Assembly (NCBI RefSeq): GCF_043641665.1
Contig: NC_092193.1
Span: forward strand, 11,214,501 to 11,278,500
Origin: Enoplosus armatus
Lineage: Eukaryota; Chordata; Actinopteri; Centrarchiformes; Enoplosidae
DNA length: 64,000 nucleotides
Direction of reading: 5' to 3'
Shown here: one piece after another, positions 37,452 through 50,330 of the stretch
Layout: every line of letters starts with the position of its first letter
Position numbering within the stretch: the first letter of the stretch is position 1
Translations under genes and position numbers: made by a program
Notes under the pieces: model-generated
Told to the model about the DNA's origin: nothing
The model's database searches: none
Seen by the model: only the letters and a program-made list of their open reading frames with translations

Positions 37452-40400
37452 TTTTCTTTTTAATGTGTGTGTTTTACCCTGCTTCCAATCTGTGAGCTGT
37501 GATAACTTCAGCTAACTGTTTCCTGGCTGTAGCTTCATATTTACCGTACAGACTTCAGAGTAATATCGAGCTTTTCTCTCGGCAAGAAAGCAAATATGCA
37601 TATTTCCCAATTACTCCTTTAAAAATATCATATAATCTCATATCAAGTCCAAACAAGTTTTATTCAAGGCTTTACTTTCCTCCCTGATGCTGCAGATTGA
37701 AATCATATCTACATCATGTTGTTGGGAAACAACAACGACTGATCATCACATGCCCAAAAAAAGAATTTTGTCTCATCCTAGCCAAAAATATTTAAACTAT
37801 GCTATGCTACAGAAATCGAGCAAACACCAACACATAGTACAATGGACACACAAACCCACACAACGTAGTTTCACTTCTGTGAGGCTCTGGAGCAGCACAC
37901 GCTGTGCTTCTTTACCTCTCTGTCAGCACACACTTCACACTACATTTCCTCTCTGCAGCATTCCACATCCCCTCTCACCAGGGGACAGAGGGGGAGGAAC
38001 AGAAAAATGGAGAAAGCTCTGTGAGTCTGCTTTTCCAACTACCTCTCCCTGTCGCTACTTTTGAAAAAAAGAGAAAAAAAAGAATTAGCAATCTACCTGG
38101 GATCTTCTCTGGTCCCTCAGAGAACACCAGCTCCACTTTACCATAATCTGGAAATCTGGGATCTGGAATGTAAACACACAGGAATGCCATTAGTGAGGCC
38201 ATTCAGAAATGGAAAGATGAATGGCGTTGTCTGCGAATAGGATTCTCTCAGTACAAGTAACATGTTTGGGAAAACAAGATTACTGGTCTCAAAGTGCCAA
38301 CTCTAAATTAAGTCCAGACTGAGCCCTGCAGATGCTGCGTGGAGCAGAGGAGCTTCCGTAAACTAGCGGCGGCACGTTGAGACCTGTTCTCAGGTTTTTT
38401 TTTTAGATCTACCTTTGTTAGCAGTCTCCATGTCCTCTTTTTCAAACATCAGGTTGTAGCCCTGCACTGCTCCCGTGTGGAACTGTAGCCGGAAAATAAC
38501 TTCACGCTCGGAAGTTACGTCACTCTTGTTATAGCATTTAATCTACAAAATAACATACAAAATATTACGATTACTACAATAAATACTGATGTCAGACACT
38601 CTGAAAAGCGTCTTGTTTTGTTTCCTACCATGATGTCTCCTTTTAGAAGCTGGGCCGGCTCCAGGGTGATGCATACTCGGTCTCTGTGGCCTGGACCAAT
38701 GTGACTGAAACAAAAACAACGAAGAAGTCAAAGTGAGCCAGAGTTTGGAGGCAATCACAGATATTTACAGAAAGCAGTAACTCAGAATTAATATTCAACA
38801 TTGTTCTAAGTAAAACAGAAAATTGCTTTGATGTGTTCCAGAATACTTTGAAATAAACAGTAATGTTAAAATTATTGTACCATGTGAAAGCTACCTACTA
38901 GATTCCAGATGAATACACTGCTTGCATTCCCTGGTAAACCTTGATGTACGGACGACATACTGACAAGGAAAAAAAAAAAAGAGATATTGTCAAATAAATA
39001 ATAGTTACATTGATGACATGAACTTAAGTAGGCTGTTGGGTAAGATATTCACTAGTGGCTTCTCAGACTGTTTTGCTCACAGCTGTGATAAGCTGCGGTT
39101 CTGAGAAAGGGATTTCGGCTCCACGATGTGACGAAGTCCTCTGTTGTTTCAGTGAAATTAGTGAAAACAGCAATTTACATGCAAACATGGGTGTGAATTC
39201 CCATGGGTTTACTGGGAGCCCATAAAGAAGTTTGTCTCTTCAGTTCTGTTTATGCAAGTGCTTCTATCTGTCTGAGCACGCATGTGTGTTGGAAAAACAG
39301 AAAGATATAAAGTACAGATAAGTCTCCATCTTGTTTACTGCTCCAGCTCTGATGTGGTTGTGTCTGGATTCTTTTACACTTTCATGGGAGCAGCAACTGT
39401 CTTTTTATTGGGAGTTGCAGTTGTGTGTAGTGGGTAAACAATATGAGTTTAACCTCCGGTGGCGTCGAAGTTTGGTATCCCGTGAAGGATGATGCAGTGC
39501 AGGAACAAGGGTGAGGCATTGATCTTCATAGATCCACTTAGAAGACTGTTGAGGATCCAAACATACCTGATATGAAAGCACAGAGGGGGGTGTAAATAAT
39601 ATGCAGGACTACTGAATTGCATTGAATATGAACAGTATTGAATGTGAAGCTAGGCGGCAGCCGGTTAGCTTAGCTTAGCACAAAGACTGGAAACGGGGGG
39701 GGGGGGCAGCTTGCATGGCTCTGGCCAAAGGTAACAAAATCCTCCTTCCAGCACATCTAAAGCTGACTAATTAACAAGTTATATGGCATTTGTTTAATCT
39801 GTACAAGAACCTAAGTGTAAAATCAACACTTTGTGGTTTTACAGGGGTTTATGTGCCGGACAGTTTCTTGGCTGGTAGTAGTGACTTCCTGGAGTCTCCG
39901 CTGGTTGCCTGGCAATTTCATGGATTTGACAAGACTCCAGGACACAAGATATAACATGTTAATTAGTGAGCTTTAGAGGTGCTGGTAAGTGGATTTGGTT
40001 GCCTTTGGAAAAACTAGCTGATCCCCCATTTTCCAGCATTTATGCTAAGCTAAGATAAGCTAAGCTAAGGGACTGGCTGTATTGTACTGCTCCATATTGA
40101 ATGTACAGACAGGAGAGTGGTATTGCTCTTCTCATCTAACTCTCAGCAAGAAAGCAAACAAGCATATTTCCCAAAATGTCAAACTTTTCCTTTAAGATAG
40201 TTTCATTTAACATTTGAACATTAAGTTTGGCTTCTTTTGTTAAATGAAAAAAAAGATGTTGCAGAAAAACATGTTTTTATTCCTCACAGTAAAGCATCCA
40301 AAAAAGTATCACGTTGGTTGGCCATACTAATATAGGCTCAAATTGCCTAAGATCCATCAGTGTGAGCGATGATGATTCACAGTGATACACAGGATTACAC

Positions 40401-43023
40401 CAGATCACCATGGGGTCCCATTCTCATTACAATGATCAACAATGATGGGTTTTTCAGTGTGAACAAAAAAAATCAACAAATAGCACCAGGACATGCTAAG
40501 TTTTGTATTGAATCAGGTGGATCGGGGACAGGAATGTGTTTGGATGAGGGTCAACAAAGAACCATTCAAACAGGGCGTGCTTAAGTTTTGGGTCTTACCG
40601 TTTCTGTGAAGGTGTCATCAGAGCTGAGACCTTATCATCATAGTATTTCCTCATCGCAAAGCGGTCCAATGCCTGATCAGCACTTTGAGGCAGACAGAGA
40701 GATACATTAAACACTTTAAGGTAATTACGACTCGAGAGAGAGATTACACTATGCTGCTCTATAATTGAATGGTGTTAACCCTAACTTAAATTAGGAAAAC
40801 ACACACACACACACGCATACACACGCATAATGGACAAGAGTGAAAGTAACCAGAGAGAAGGGATTCCAGCAGAGAGGAAGAGAATGCCAGCCTTAAGTAA
40901 ACATGGAGGGGGAGAGGAGGACAGAGAGAGGCCAGAGTGTGTGCACAGCTCTGCTATTCAGACAGACCTAAAACCAACAGGCGCTGGAGCCTTTTCACCA
41001 CAGCTCTGTTTCTCTGTCGCCGGCCCTCTGCCCCCCCCCCCCCCATGAATCTATTCCATTGTAAATCTGCCTCATTGTTTTCCTATCTCTTCCTCTAGCT
41101 CTTTTTGCCCTCTGTCTTTCACATTTTACCGACCTGGTCTTCCTCAGCGGGACACAAACACTGAAGGAAGAAGAGGTTAACTAAATCGAAGGTCAATGTG
41201 TGCTCATGCCACGACTGCTGTGTGCAGAAAGGATCTACATAGTGGAAGAACACCAGGCCGTCTTTCCTAATGTTTACTGCGTTTCTTTACTTAGGGCTTA
41301 GTATTTGAATGGCTAACAATGGTTAAAAAAATTAGAATTGTTTTTCTTCGTGATGAATAGATTTCATGAAACTGACACTGTGGCCAGAAGCTATTACAGT
41401 AACTAACATATTTCCGAGTTGATTCATGCAATTCAATATGGGGTGATTCATGGCTGAAATAGTGTGGTTTGCCTTTGAATTTGAAAGAAAAGACGTTTCT
41501 TTGACTCACTTTCTGAATCACCTTGACCGTAAATTAAAAGGAGGTAAATAAGACAGCTGCGGTGAAGCAGTGACATTGCTCGTGGTCTACGGAGTGAGCC
41601 TTCATGAACGTGGGTTGTTGTTGATATCCTTCGCTGCCTACGGTGAGTGGGGGGCACTCATGTCATGATAAAGCCTAACTTCAGAGCAAACAACAACATT
41701 TAAATTAACATAACACGAAAAAATGTGACACACAGTCATGGTTACCTGGCTGATATGTCGGTGAAATGCACAAAGGATGAAATGATGACACCGATTCGAC
41801 CCTTGCCGCCCTAAAGAAACAAGAGAGGACGGGAGATGATTCACTACACACGCAGCGCTTGCGGTTTTACTCCCTAAATACTTATTTTCTCAACCATCCT
41901 CCTACTATGACTGATGGGAGAGTTAGAACAGTATTGGTTACTTCACATGACAAATCTGTATTTCTTTTGTCTCCGTTATCGCTGGTTTGAAGTGGGAACG
42001 GCAAATTTAGAGAAAGGTGATGTCACATATTTCCGTGCACCAGTCAGGGTTTAGCGACTTTTGAATCAGAATATGATATAATATATATGACAGTTTTTAC
42101 TTTGAATGTTGCTTATTTAGTCATGAACATTTCATGTAACAAAGAAATACTTAAGATACTCAAGAAGCCAAGCTTTCAGGAGTTTTAACAAAAAAGGACT
42201 TCAGAAATGAAAGAAAAAATAATCACAACTACAGCTGCTACAACGCAACCTGCAGATGCTCACCCTGCAGTGTATGACCGCCACATGAAGAGGGTCAGCA
42301 TTGAGCCAGCTCTCCATGGCCTTACAGATGGTGCAGATCTTATCCAGAGGTGGAGCATGCATGTCCGGCCAGCCAGTATCCAGGGTCTGAAAACACATCA
42401 CTCACTGTAAACAGACACAGCAGCACTCCCTATGCACTACCAATCAATACTGTACTGTCCACTTTAGTTGGTTAGACACAGCTGATCAAAGAGGATGAAC
42501 AGAGATCTCATTGATTTTGCCACTGAATGCTATACTGATATACTCATCCTGCTTGGATTTTATAAACTTGTGCTTATTTTATGAAGGTGACACAGTGTCA
42601 CGTAAACTTACCTTGGGATTCATTTTAGTGAGATCGTGTCTTTTCTCGGACAGGTTGATAATCTGAAGAGAACATAACGACAAAGCCCAAGACTTTAATG
42701 ATTCTGCTGTAACACTGATGAAGATGAGAAAAGATGACCTATGCACTCTGAGATCAATACTCTCATGTCAATATCCCATGAAAGCCCCCGACATCAATAC
42801 TGCTTGCACTTTGACACTTGACTTCAGTTCATCTCAAGGTGAGACAGCGAGCGACACATGGGCGAGCACTGACCAGGTAATTATCTGCATGCTTGGACTT
42901 GAGCATTCGTGTGACATCCTTCAGGTTGTGAGAGTAGACCTCCTCTGAGCACCCGCGGGGGAAGGACACAGCGATGATGCGCTCTGTGATGTACGTCAGG
43001 TCGAGTTCATATCCCTCCTCCAT
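19945..43023 (-). CDS. tns3: Tensin-3
   Basis: This is a focal-adhesion adaptor linking integrin tails to actin and tyrosine-kinase signalling. The 26 minus-strand coding exons are: 42874-43023, 42612-42662, 42264-42386, 41746-41810, 40599-40682, 39454-39566, 38899-38959, 38629-38704, 38413-38542, 38097-38162, 36918-37019, 31214-32413, 27769-27926, 27534-27666, 27329-27412, 25440-25572, 24415-24974, 24224-24310, 24001-24132, 22057-22152, 21351-21428, 21061-21138, 20638-20806, 20480-20548, 20225-20254, 19945-20089. All phases fit and give 1390 residues (human TNS3 is 1445). Residues 1-170 are PTP-like with HCRGGKGRIG (Cys about 107). C2 follows to about 300. Residues 340-1095 are low-complexity. 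SH2 has FIVRDS (Arg about 1141). PTB ends near [22 protein letters not shown] was chosen as the start by similarity to TNS3. The first exon continues upstream in frame to 43044, so a longer N-terminus is possible. Confidence 0.93.
23340..23935. mobile_element. Foldback MITE, copy B, diverged (tns3 intron)
   Basis: The left arm ('tttttgggaaacacacttatttgc') and the right arm ('ctagtctttatgctaagcta', 'agacatgagagtgatatcaat') are inverted versions of each other. The middle is unlike the other copies. It lies in the intron between tns3 exons 22057-22152 and 24001-24132. Confidence 0.6.
31214..32413 (-). other. tns3: Large 1200-bp central exon of tns3 with Thr and Asn runs
   Basis: This exon encodes about 400 residues of the disordered middle. 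It includes a run of seven threonines from a (TGG)n-type repeat at about 32191-32213 and an Asn run from (GTT)n at about 31449-31468. It also carries the conserved tensin block [20 protein letters not shown] near residues 680-700 and [20 protein letters not shown]. The amino-acid runs come from trinucleotide repeats and may vary in length between individuals. Confidence 0.85.
34503..34889 (-). other. Unassigned open frame in a tns3 intron
   Basis: A 128-codon frame free of stops on the tns3 strand shows coding-like composition. Its C-terminal hydrophobic stretch ([18 protein letters not shown]) could be a membrane anchor. An acceptor-like AG sits within it at about 34793. Its frame does not match the phase of the flanking tns3 exons, and no donor, start context or known family was recognised. 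It may be a decayed retrocopy, a transposon fragment or chance. Confidence 0.15.
36166..36218 (+). repeat. (GT)n microsatellite (tns3 intron)
   Basis: A perfect GT tract of about 53 bp. It produces long CV and HT frames that are not genes. Confidence 0.9.
37340..37623. mobile_element. Foldback MITE, copy C, interrupted by (TA)n
   Basis: The left part ('agttagcttagcacaaagac') and the right arm ('gtagcttcatatttaccgta', 'ctctcggcaagaaagcaaat') match the foldback family. The middle is replaced by a (TA)n tract and a T run at 37414-37455. It lies in the tns3 intron before exon 36918-37019. Confidence 0.6.
37414..37442 (+). repeat. (TA)n microsatellite
   Basis: A perfect TA tract of about 29 bp inside foldback copy C, followed by a poly(T) run. 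Confidence 0.9.
39643..40196. mobile_element. Foldback MITE, copy D (tns3 intron)
   Basis: A nearly full-length copy. It contains 'ccggttagcttagcttagca', the internal 'ttgtggttttacaggggttt', 'cctggagtctccgctggttg', and the right arm ending 'gcatatttcccaaaatgtca' and 'cctttaag'. The outermost left arm is short. It lies between tns3 exons 39454-39566 and 40599-40682. Confidence 0.75.
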
Positions 43024-43644
43024 CCTGAATCTTGACTTGACTTCCTGTTAAAAATAACGAGACAGCCCTTCAATTACCTCACACCCTTTCCGCTTTAAGC
43101 AGGTGACTTTGCTCAAGTCAATATTTGATGGTCAAAGTCCTCAGTCTTAGTCATTGTGTCCAAGTTTCCCGCAGATATCTTTAGAGAATGATCTCAATTC
43201 CAGATTGTACGACAGAGGCTGTCTTGTTTGCACAGAAACGGTCAACAGTGCGTGTCACAAATACAGTACAGGTTGAACCGACACAACACATCAAGGGCTT
43301 CTTAACATGTGAGAAATGATTGCCACTTATCTACTGCTGCAAAAAGAGATACAGTGCAGTGGTATCAAAAGATTGAACACCAGCAATCCAGTCAGTCGGA
43401 GCAACAATGACAAAGACAAAACAAACTTTCAAAGAACTCCGGTTGAAACCAGTTGCTGTAAATCCCTGAGTGATGGCGTGTCCCTGTGACCTCATGGCCA
43501 TGCACTTCCTGCAGTGGTGGTCCACAGAGAGCCCGTCTCACCCCACCACATCCACATCCCTCATTCTCTTATCTAGTCATCTCTGTATGCTCTGTGCTGG
43601 TTGTCGGCCTGAGAATAGCAAAGTGTTGCCTGCTATCACTAGTG

Positions 43645-43860
43645 CTGACACTATTAGTCGATTAATCAATAAGTCAACTGACAACTAATTTGTTTTTTAT
43701 CAAACATGAACATTTGCTGTTTCCAGCTCATTAATTGCGAGGATTGCTGCTTCTTTCAGTTTTTTTTATATGATTTTCAAATGAATATAGTATACAGTGT
43801 TTATTTCCTATTTTTTTCTTCATGTCAGACATCGGTTGATGAACTGTGAAGGACTTTATA
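43645..43860. mobile_element. Degraded MITE with 'attagtcgattaatcaata' end
   Basis: It begins with a TAGTCGATTAATC motif, the hallmark terminal sequence of a common fish inverted-repeat element. It runs into AT-rich sequence. A second related element follows immediately, so this may be a tandem or nested pair. Confidence 0.5.
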
Positions 43861-43868
43861 TTCTTCAT

Positions 43869-44157
43869 ATGGGTGCAACTAACAATTGTCTTCATTATTG
43901 AATGATCTGCAGATTATTTTGTAGTGAATCACAATGTCCACCACAATGTCCCAGAACCCAAAGTCATTGCTGTTTTTTTGTCTGACCAACCAACAGTCAA
44001 AAACTGAAAGATATTCAGTTTACAATATTGTAAAAGCAAATTCTCACATTTGAGAAGCTGGAAACACCAAATATACGTACATGATTAACAGGTTATCAAA
44101 ATAGTTTCATTTCATTTTCTGTCGATCAATTAATCGACTAACCATTTCAGCTGTAGT
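43869..44157. mobile_element. MITE, 'gtgcaactaac ... gatcaattaatcgacta' family
   Basis: The left end reads GGGTGCAACTAAC and the right end TCGATCAATTAATCGACTAACC...CAGCTGTAGTTC. The interior has 'aaagatattcagtttacaat' and 'cacatttgagaagctggaaa'. These are features of a very abundant non-autonomous element in fish genomes. No coding capacity. Confidence 0.65.
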
Positions 44158-44659
44158 TCTGTCTCTGACAAAATCTGATATATTGTATATCATATTACAA
44201 TATTGTCAATAAAGCAAACCAAACCAAATGCTACGTTTTGACTGAGGCAGAATCAAGTTCTATATCGATGACTTTAAAAAAAGAACTGATCTATATTCAT
44301 GTGGAGCGTTTTTAAGAGATAACTGATCAATAGAGCCTGATAAATGTTTCAGATTTCACACAAACACAAGCGCACACTCGCACACACAGAAACACATTCC
44401 TAAAGCTGCCAAAGATATCACCTTCCTTCTTTAATGACTCCAATTGTTTGTTGTGATTAAAACGATCCACAGTCAAGAATGTGTCAGTCAATTAAGTCTG
44501 CAATGACTGCAGGCTACAGCCCAACACTTTGAAGGGGGCCAAAGAGGGAGCCATAAACCAGGGACAGCGTGGCCACGGCTTAAACCAACCCTCGGAGCGG
44601 AATGAAAGAGGCCATGTGTATGAAGAGGTCATCGCTCAGGGAAACAGGGCTGGGTGTTT

Positions 44660-44664
<5 letters not shown>

Positions 44665-44690
<26 letters not shown>

Positions 44691-44691
44691 T
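44665..44691 (+). repeat. (GT)n microsatellite
   Basis: A GT tract of about 27 bp, followed by a G-rich stretch. Confidence 0.85.
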
Positions 44692-45025
44692 GGTGGAGGT
44701 GGTGGGAGCAGGGGGGGGGGTCCTCTGGGATTGTTGGAACTAATGGCGGGGTTAGTCTATTTCCCCTGAGACTCTGAGGGAAAACTGTTGACTAATGGGA
44801 AATTAATGAACAGGTCGGCCAGTACTTAGGCTCTGTGTATCTCCAGGGCAGGGGCATGGGAAGAAGGCTTAGTAATGTTTTGGAAGTGTCAAAGTGCTGA
44901 GCTAACTGGAGATGGGAAGGATATCTAACCAACACTTAACCTCCATGTGACCCAGGAGTGTGAAAACATGTTACTTAATTGATTTGGTGCTGCAGTCATG
45001 AGTGAAAAGATCTGTTTTAAAGGAC

Positions 45026-45635
45026 GTTTAAAAAGTTTTACATTTTGGGAAACGCTTATTCACTTTCTAGCAGAGAGTTAGGTGAATAGATTGATAGCAC
45101 TCTCATGTATGTATGGTAAAAATCAAGCATTATTGCCAGTAGCCGGTTAGCTTAGCTAATCTTACCATAGAGACTGGAAACGGGGAAACAGCTTGGCTCT
45201 GTCAACAGGTAACAAAATCTGCCTGCAAGCACAAGCTCACTAATTAACACATTATAACTCATGTTTAATACATAAGACAAAGAGTAAAAATGACACGTTG
45301 TGGTTTTACAGGGGATTATGAGCTGGACTCACTGTCTTAGCCGGGCGCAGTAACTTCCTACTTGCTTCCGAGTATATATAGTATATACCCCCGACTAAAA
45401 CCACACTGTGTTGGTTTTTTACACTTTTGTCGTTGGACGTGCTGGTAGGCGGATTTTGTTACCTTTGGACCTAGCTCTTCCCCCGTCTCCAGTCTTTATG
45501 CTAAGCTAAGCTAACCAGCTGTTGGCAGTAGCTTCATATTTAACAAAAAGACATGAGTGGTATCAATCTTCTCATCTAACTCTCAGAAAGAGGGCAAATA
45601 AGTGTATTTTTCAAAAAGACAAACTATTAAAAAAA
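45026..45635. mobile_element. Foldback MITE, copy E, most complete
   Basis: It has long imperfect terminal inverted repeats of roughly 150 bp. The left arm reads 'cattttgggaaacgcttatt', 'agagttaggtgaatagattg' and 'ccggttagcttagctaat'. The right arm is its reverse complement: 'atgctaagctaagctaacca', 'gtagcttcatatttaac' and 'atcttctcatctaactctca'. The transcript of either strand would form a long hairpin. Confidence 0.75.
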
Positions 45636-46917
45636 ACAGGTTAAATAACTAATTTCAAGGTAACTAAACAAAGGTAAGTAAAGGTTCCAACCACCTAAAT
45701 TACAACCTATAAAAATGCACAAGAGTAGCTAATATATCACATTATAAAATCAAACATAAAACCTCCAAATATCAGCTTTGACGCTTATTAATTTCACATG
45801 AATTATTCACGAGCAACAGACATCCTCTTCCTACTAGACCTCTCACTTCTCCCACTCATCATTCAAGCTAACATGAGCGACTTGCCCCAGCACGCACTAA
45901 AAGATAATTGGTCTTTAATTTGCACTGACTGCTTTTGTTCCTGGTTTGAGGCGCAGCATTAGCTCACAAAGGCAGAATAAGCAGTGCCAAGGAACTCAAA
46001 TCCCGAGCCCACCCATGGCACTGCGAGAGCAAGGCTGGTAGAGGAGAGGGGTAGGCACACAGATTTGAGAAAACGTGTTGCCAGGTCTCCTGTGGACAAG
46101 CTGCAACAGGTTTACTATGGTCAGGATGTTGGGGGATTAGGGTGTGTCTGGCTCCCCCAGCTCCAGCCCCTGCAGGTAAGAGCTTGACTAGGCTGCGTGG
46201 GTGCTGTCAGCCACGTTCACACATGCATGATCATCACGTGGGACCGGCTCCAAATGCCTTTCTTTCAATTACCCAGAGCAATGCTGAAAATAAATTAATC
46301 GGACATTCCTTTTAATGACTAAAGAGACAAACTAGGAAGGCATATCAGAGTGCTGGGATGAAGCCTGTTTCTATTTCAGGAACCACACCCTTCACCTGGC
46401 CCCGCACTGTATGGAATCTTCCATTTTGTACGAGCAGGTGAACCACGAGATGAAAGAAGACGGCATCATGTGAAAATACATAAACTGTAAAGGGAACTCT
46501 GATCTCATAGTAGTTTACATTTTTGAGTCCATTGTGGGGACAACAGTTGGCAAAAACTTTGCATGCTTGTTTAAGACTCTCCAGAGTCTGGGGTTGAGCC
46601 ACAGCAACTGAATCCATTTACGCGAAAGTTTGTTTGTATGTGATTAGGCTGGTTGCTACATGTCTACAGGCTCCCAGACTGTATTTTCCATTAGCGATGT
46701 CAGTGTGGCCATCATCTCGCAGATTGCTTTTGCATATTTGTAGAAAACAGTGGAAGAAGCAATACAGTGTAGAGAGCCTTGGTCAAATGGGGGAGGGAAA
46801 ACAACGTATTTAACAAGTTTAAGGTGAAGGAAGTGCATGTTCTTTTAAAGACAGCGTCAGTCATATGGGCATTTCAGCACTCAAGCAATGACCATAAAAG
46901 AAAGAAGTTAAGCTTTA

Positions 46918-47055
46918 ATTACCATTTCAGCTGCAACTTTGTTTGTTATAAATCGATGTGTCAATTCTTTTTTGGAGTCTGTAAAATGTCAAGGACTGTC
47001 AAAGACCAAAAAACCCACCAAATGTCCCCAAGCCAAAAAGGATTCAATGTTATGT
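46918..47055. mobile_element. Degraded fragment of the 'cagctgcaac' MITE family
   Basis: It starts ATTACCATTTCAGCTGCAAC and continues with 'agtctgtaaaatgtcaagga' and 'aatgtccccaagccaaaaa'. These resemble the interior of the element at 43869-44157. Both ends are eroded. Confidence 0.4.
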
Positions 47056-49537
47056 AGCAGGAAAGCATTAAATCCTTATATTCGCCCCAAACCTTCGTCT
47101 AATTTTCCAAAATAAGAGACTCCAATCTCCCTAATCAATTAAATCGTATTTAAATGGCTAGGTTAGAAATTAGTAAGAGCTGCAAAGTGTTTTCGACCAA
47201 TTAAAGACAACTAAAATTTCCACAAACATTACGCCTGCACACATATGAAAGCAATCAAGGCGTCCCTTCCCCCAATCACTCTCCAAAATCAAACTGAATT
47301 GCTTCTGTTGGCTCCAGCTTCCACTTTATGATTGACATGTTGTGGCAACAGCCTCCATTTTGTGACAACTTTAATGTTTTTATTGGTCCATTAAACTTAA
47401 ATTATGTGTCTGAAACGAAAAGTGGGCGCACTGATATTCCTCACTAATAGAGAGAGGGAAAAAAACACCTTTACCAAAAAAAGCAAAAAAGCCCTGGTTA
47501 CACAGCACAAACTTGCAGTGCTGCTACAGCCACATTTAGTGGGGTGATAAAGCTCATCCAACCCAGCATGTAGAAACTGGCTCTGCTTTGCACCTATGGA
47601 AAACGCAACTACACATACAGTATATTACTGTCTCTTTGGGAGACTCTGGACAGATTAATGATCTCCTAAGCTTGTTTGTCTGCAAACGTGAGTAACACCT
47701 AAAGTGCCATAAATGCTTCAGGAAGTCTGGCTGTCTGCGGGGCGACTGCTAGACTGAAATTTCTTTGGGTTTTTTTACTTTACATTTTTACTAAATTTAG
47801 CAACATTTTTCCCCATTAGCTAGATTTTTTTTTGTGCAGGACATGAAGAGAACTATTCATGCCTGTTGCACAACCAGAACAGATTTGTTTTTTGTCCTCT
47901 AGCTGTAGCCCCCAGTTGGTATTTAGCATTCACATCTAATAGCCACCTAATAACTTTGATACCATCAGCTTCACTGTTCCAGACCGCCTTGTATTCATAC
48001 TTGGCACGAGCGCACGCCTCATACTCTAATGTCCACAGTGACATAACAGGCTGGGTTGAAGGGCCCGGAGAGGGACAAGGCTACAGTTTGTTCTGGCCTT
48101 TTTCCTGTCAGGGGCTCTATATGTTTGCGCTGTGGCTTTGACACCCATTCACTGCTGAAGAACTGAAATAAACAAAACCATGAGAACTATTGAAAAAATA
48201 GGATGGGGGAGCTGGGTATTTTTAGCAAGTTTATTTAGTAACCCTGGAACTCTAACGTGTATTTGTCCCACGTTTTCATGAGATATTTTGAAGGGAATAA
48301 AAATGACAGCCCTAGCTCTAAGCAAATCTGTGCACCCTCAAGGCTCCTAAAGTACTCCCTAATTACCGTTTTCTATCCCAAGGTCATAGTGGAATGCGTT
48401 CCAAAATGGATTACGTTCCCACTCTCCCTCTCTCATTCTCTCCATCTCTCTTTTTCTTTCCCCTTTATTGCTTTCATTCTCCTTCCTTCTCCTGCTCTCC
48501 TTCTCTCTCTGTCTAATGGCTTACACATGTCAGCCAAGTGGCCGTGGCACCGCTGTGACAAAGTGAAATGCCCCAGTGCTCCGTCCCATGCTGTTCCTCC
48601 TAGGGTTAGATCACAGTGTTCTGCTTACAGTACACAACCCCAACCCTCTGCCAACCCACCTGTCCAAACCACACTATCAGGATCCTCATTTATCTGTCGC
48701 TCTGCCAGCCCTTTGTAATTGCCGCCTGTTATCAGCAAGAAAAAAACTGACACTCTGGGTTTTCTGACGCACATTTCTTTCGCCTTGAGGGGCAGATATT
48801 GTTCATACGACTCTGACCTCCAAATTGAACCACCAACAAAAGCTATAATTGCCAGTTCAAAAATGCCTCTCCTGTCTCGCTGGGTCTGTAATTAAAGCTG
48901 ATCTTGAGTTTAGCCTGCAAAATGTTCAGTACATCCAGCATGGTTTATGTTGCCTGAAAGAAAGGTGAGGGTGTAAATGCAGGTGTGTGTCTGATTTCCA
49001 AGCAAGGGAGGGACTGATATCCAGTTGAAGGGGGCTCTGCTGTGATGTAAGGACGCTTGTACATGTCATCAACAATGGTTTCCTGAGAATCACAGCCTTG
49101 AGGCCACAAATACCATGCAGCAGCTGTAGCTCAAAGAAAAAAAGCCAAACTCTCTCATTCTGATTGTCTCCATCATTTATCCACCAACAGAGGAGTCCAA
49201 ACAGTCAACAAAAAGACAAAAAAAGGTTTGTTTCTTTTGGAGCTCTGTAGACTGCTGGGTACAAGTCTTCCAGAAGAATGGCCCCATATGTTTCACATTA
49301 TAAAAAGGTCCCACAACACCAAGGAGCCCCAAATTATAGCCATTGCAAAACACAATTCATTGAGGAAGATGTTTAAAAGCTAAAAAGACTCCAAGAGGTC
49401 AAGCCAAGCTTTAGGGAGTTCAATTCAAAGGCCGTAAATAATACTTCCTTTACGCGAAAAAGAAAAAAAAATCACAAGATCAGTGTTTGGTCAGTTTGAA
49501 TGACTCCCTTCTCTGTCTTCAGAGTGCTGCTGGAGCA

Positions 49538-49540
<3 letters not shown>

Positions 49541-49572
<32 letters not shown>
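49541..49572 (+). repeat. (AC)n microsatellite
   Basis: A perfect AC tract of about 32 bp. Confidence 0.9.
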
Positions 49573-49574
<2 letters not shown>

Positions 49575-50024
49575 CTGGTTTTAGTAGGACTCAGAGCCAA
49601 AGTAAATACAGAGAGCAGTGCCCTATTTTGCACTTTGAATAAATGAACAAACTCAAAGAAATGTGCAAAGGGCTAAAGAGAAGAAAAAAAGAGTTGAAAG
49701 GTACTGCAGAGTGTGGAGGTCTAATCCTGCTTTTAAATACTGACCAGCCGACTTTAAAACCCTCCCAGCTAATGATTGGCCGTGGAAAAGTTCAGGCACC
49801 GTGCCTTACCTTTTCAAACTGGAAGCGAGTACTTTGATTCTTCTTTTTTCTCTCCCTTGTGTTTCCCTTTGTCAGTCAGAGCTGCTGAAAGAGAAAGAGT
49901 TGGGTAAAGTCCTGATCAAAGAGCCCTCAGCCCCGTCATACAGGCTTAATGCAGGCTGAGAGGCTCATTTTCCCTCTGCTGGAATCTGCACTCAGGTTGA
50001 CCACAGCCGCTTCTGTGAGCTCAC

Positions 50025-50330
50025 TTTGTCCCAGCCGGACCCGGTGCTCTCCTCCTCGGCCTTTTCTGTGGCTGTCGGTGATAAAATGGAAGCCCTTGCT
50101 CGGTTCCTGAACTACTGCTGCTGCTGCTGCTGCCTCTCAGACCCCCGCCCCCCCCAGCACACTTCCTCCAGTCCAGGCTGCCGCTGCAGCCGCCACAAGT
50201 CCTGGCATGGGATAGTCCTCCCTCTGCGCCGCTAGGGCTGCCTCCCTGGTTCCCTCCCCCTTCCACTCTACCTCCCCTCTCCGTGGCCTCCTCCCTCTGT
50301 CTCTCTCCATTTGTTCTCACCCTCAACCAT
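50025..50330 (-). promoter_or_regulatory. Candidate noncoding first exon/promoter of tns3
   Basis: This GC- and CpG-rich block contrasts with AT-rich flanks. On the minus strand it is followed by a plausible donor (ACAAA|GTGAGC, intron starting at 50024). It contains a (CTG)n run at about 50115-50135. The first tns3 coding exon has an acceptor, so an upstream noncoding exon must exist, and this is the best-looking candidate between tns3 and dsp. There is no direct proof. Confidence 0.3.
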
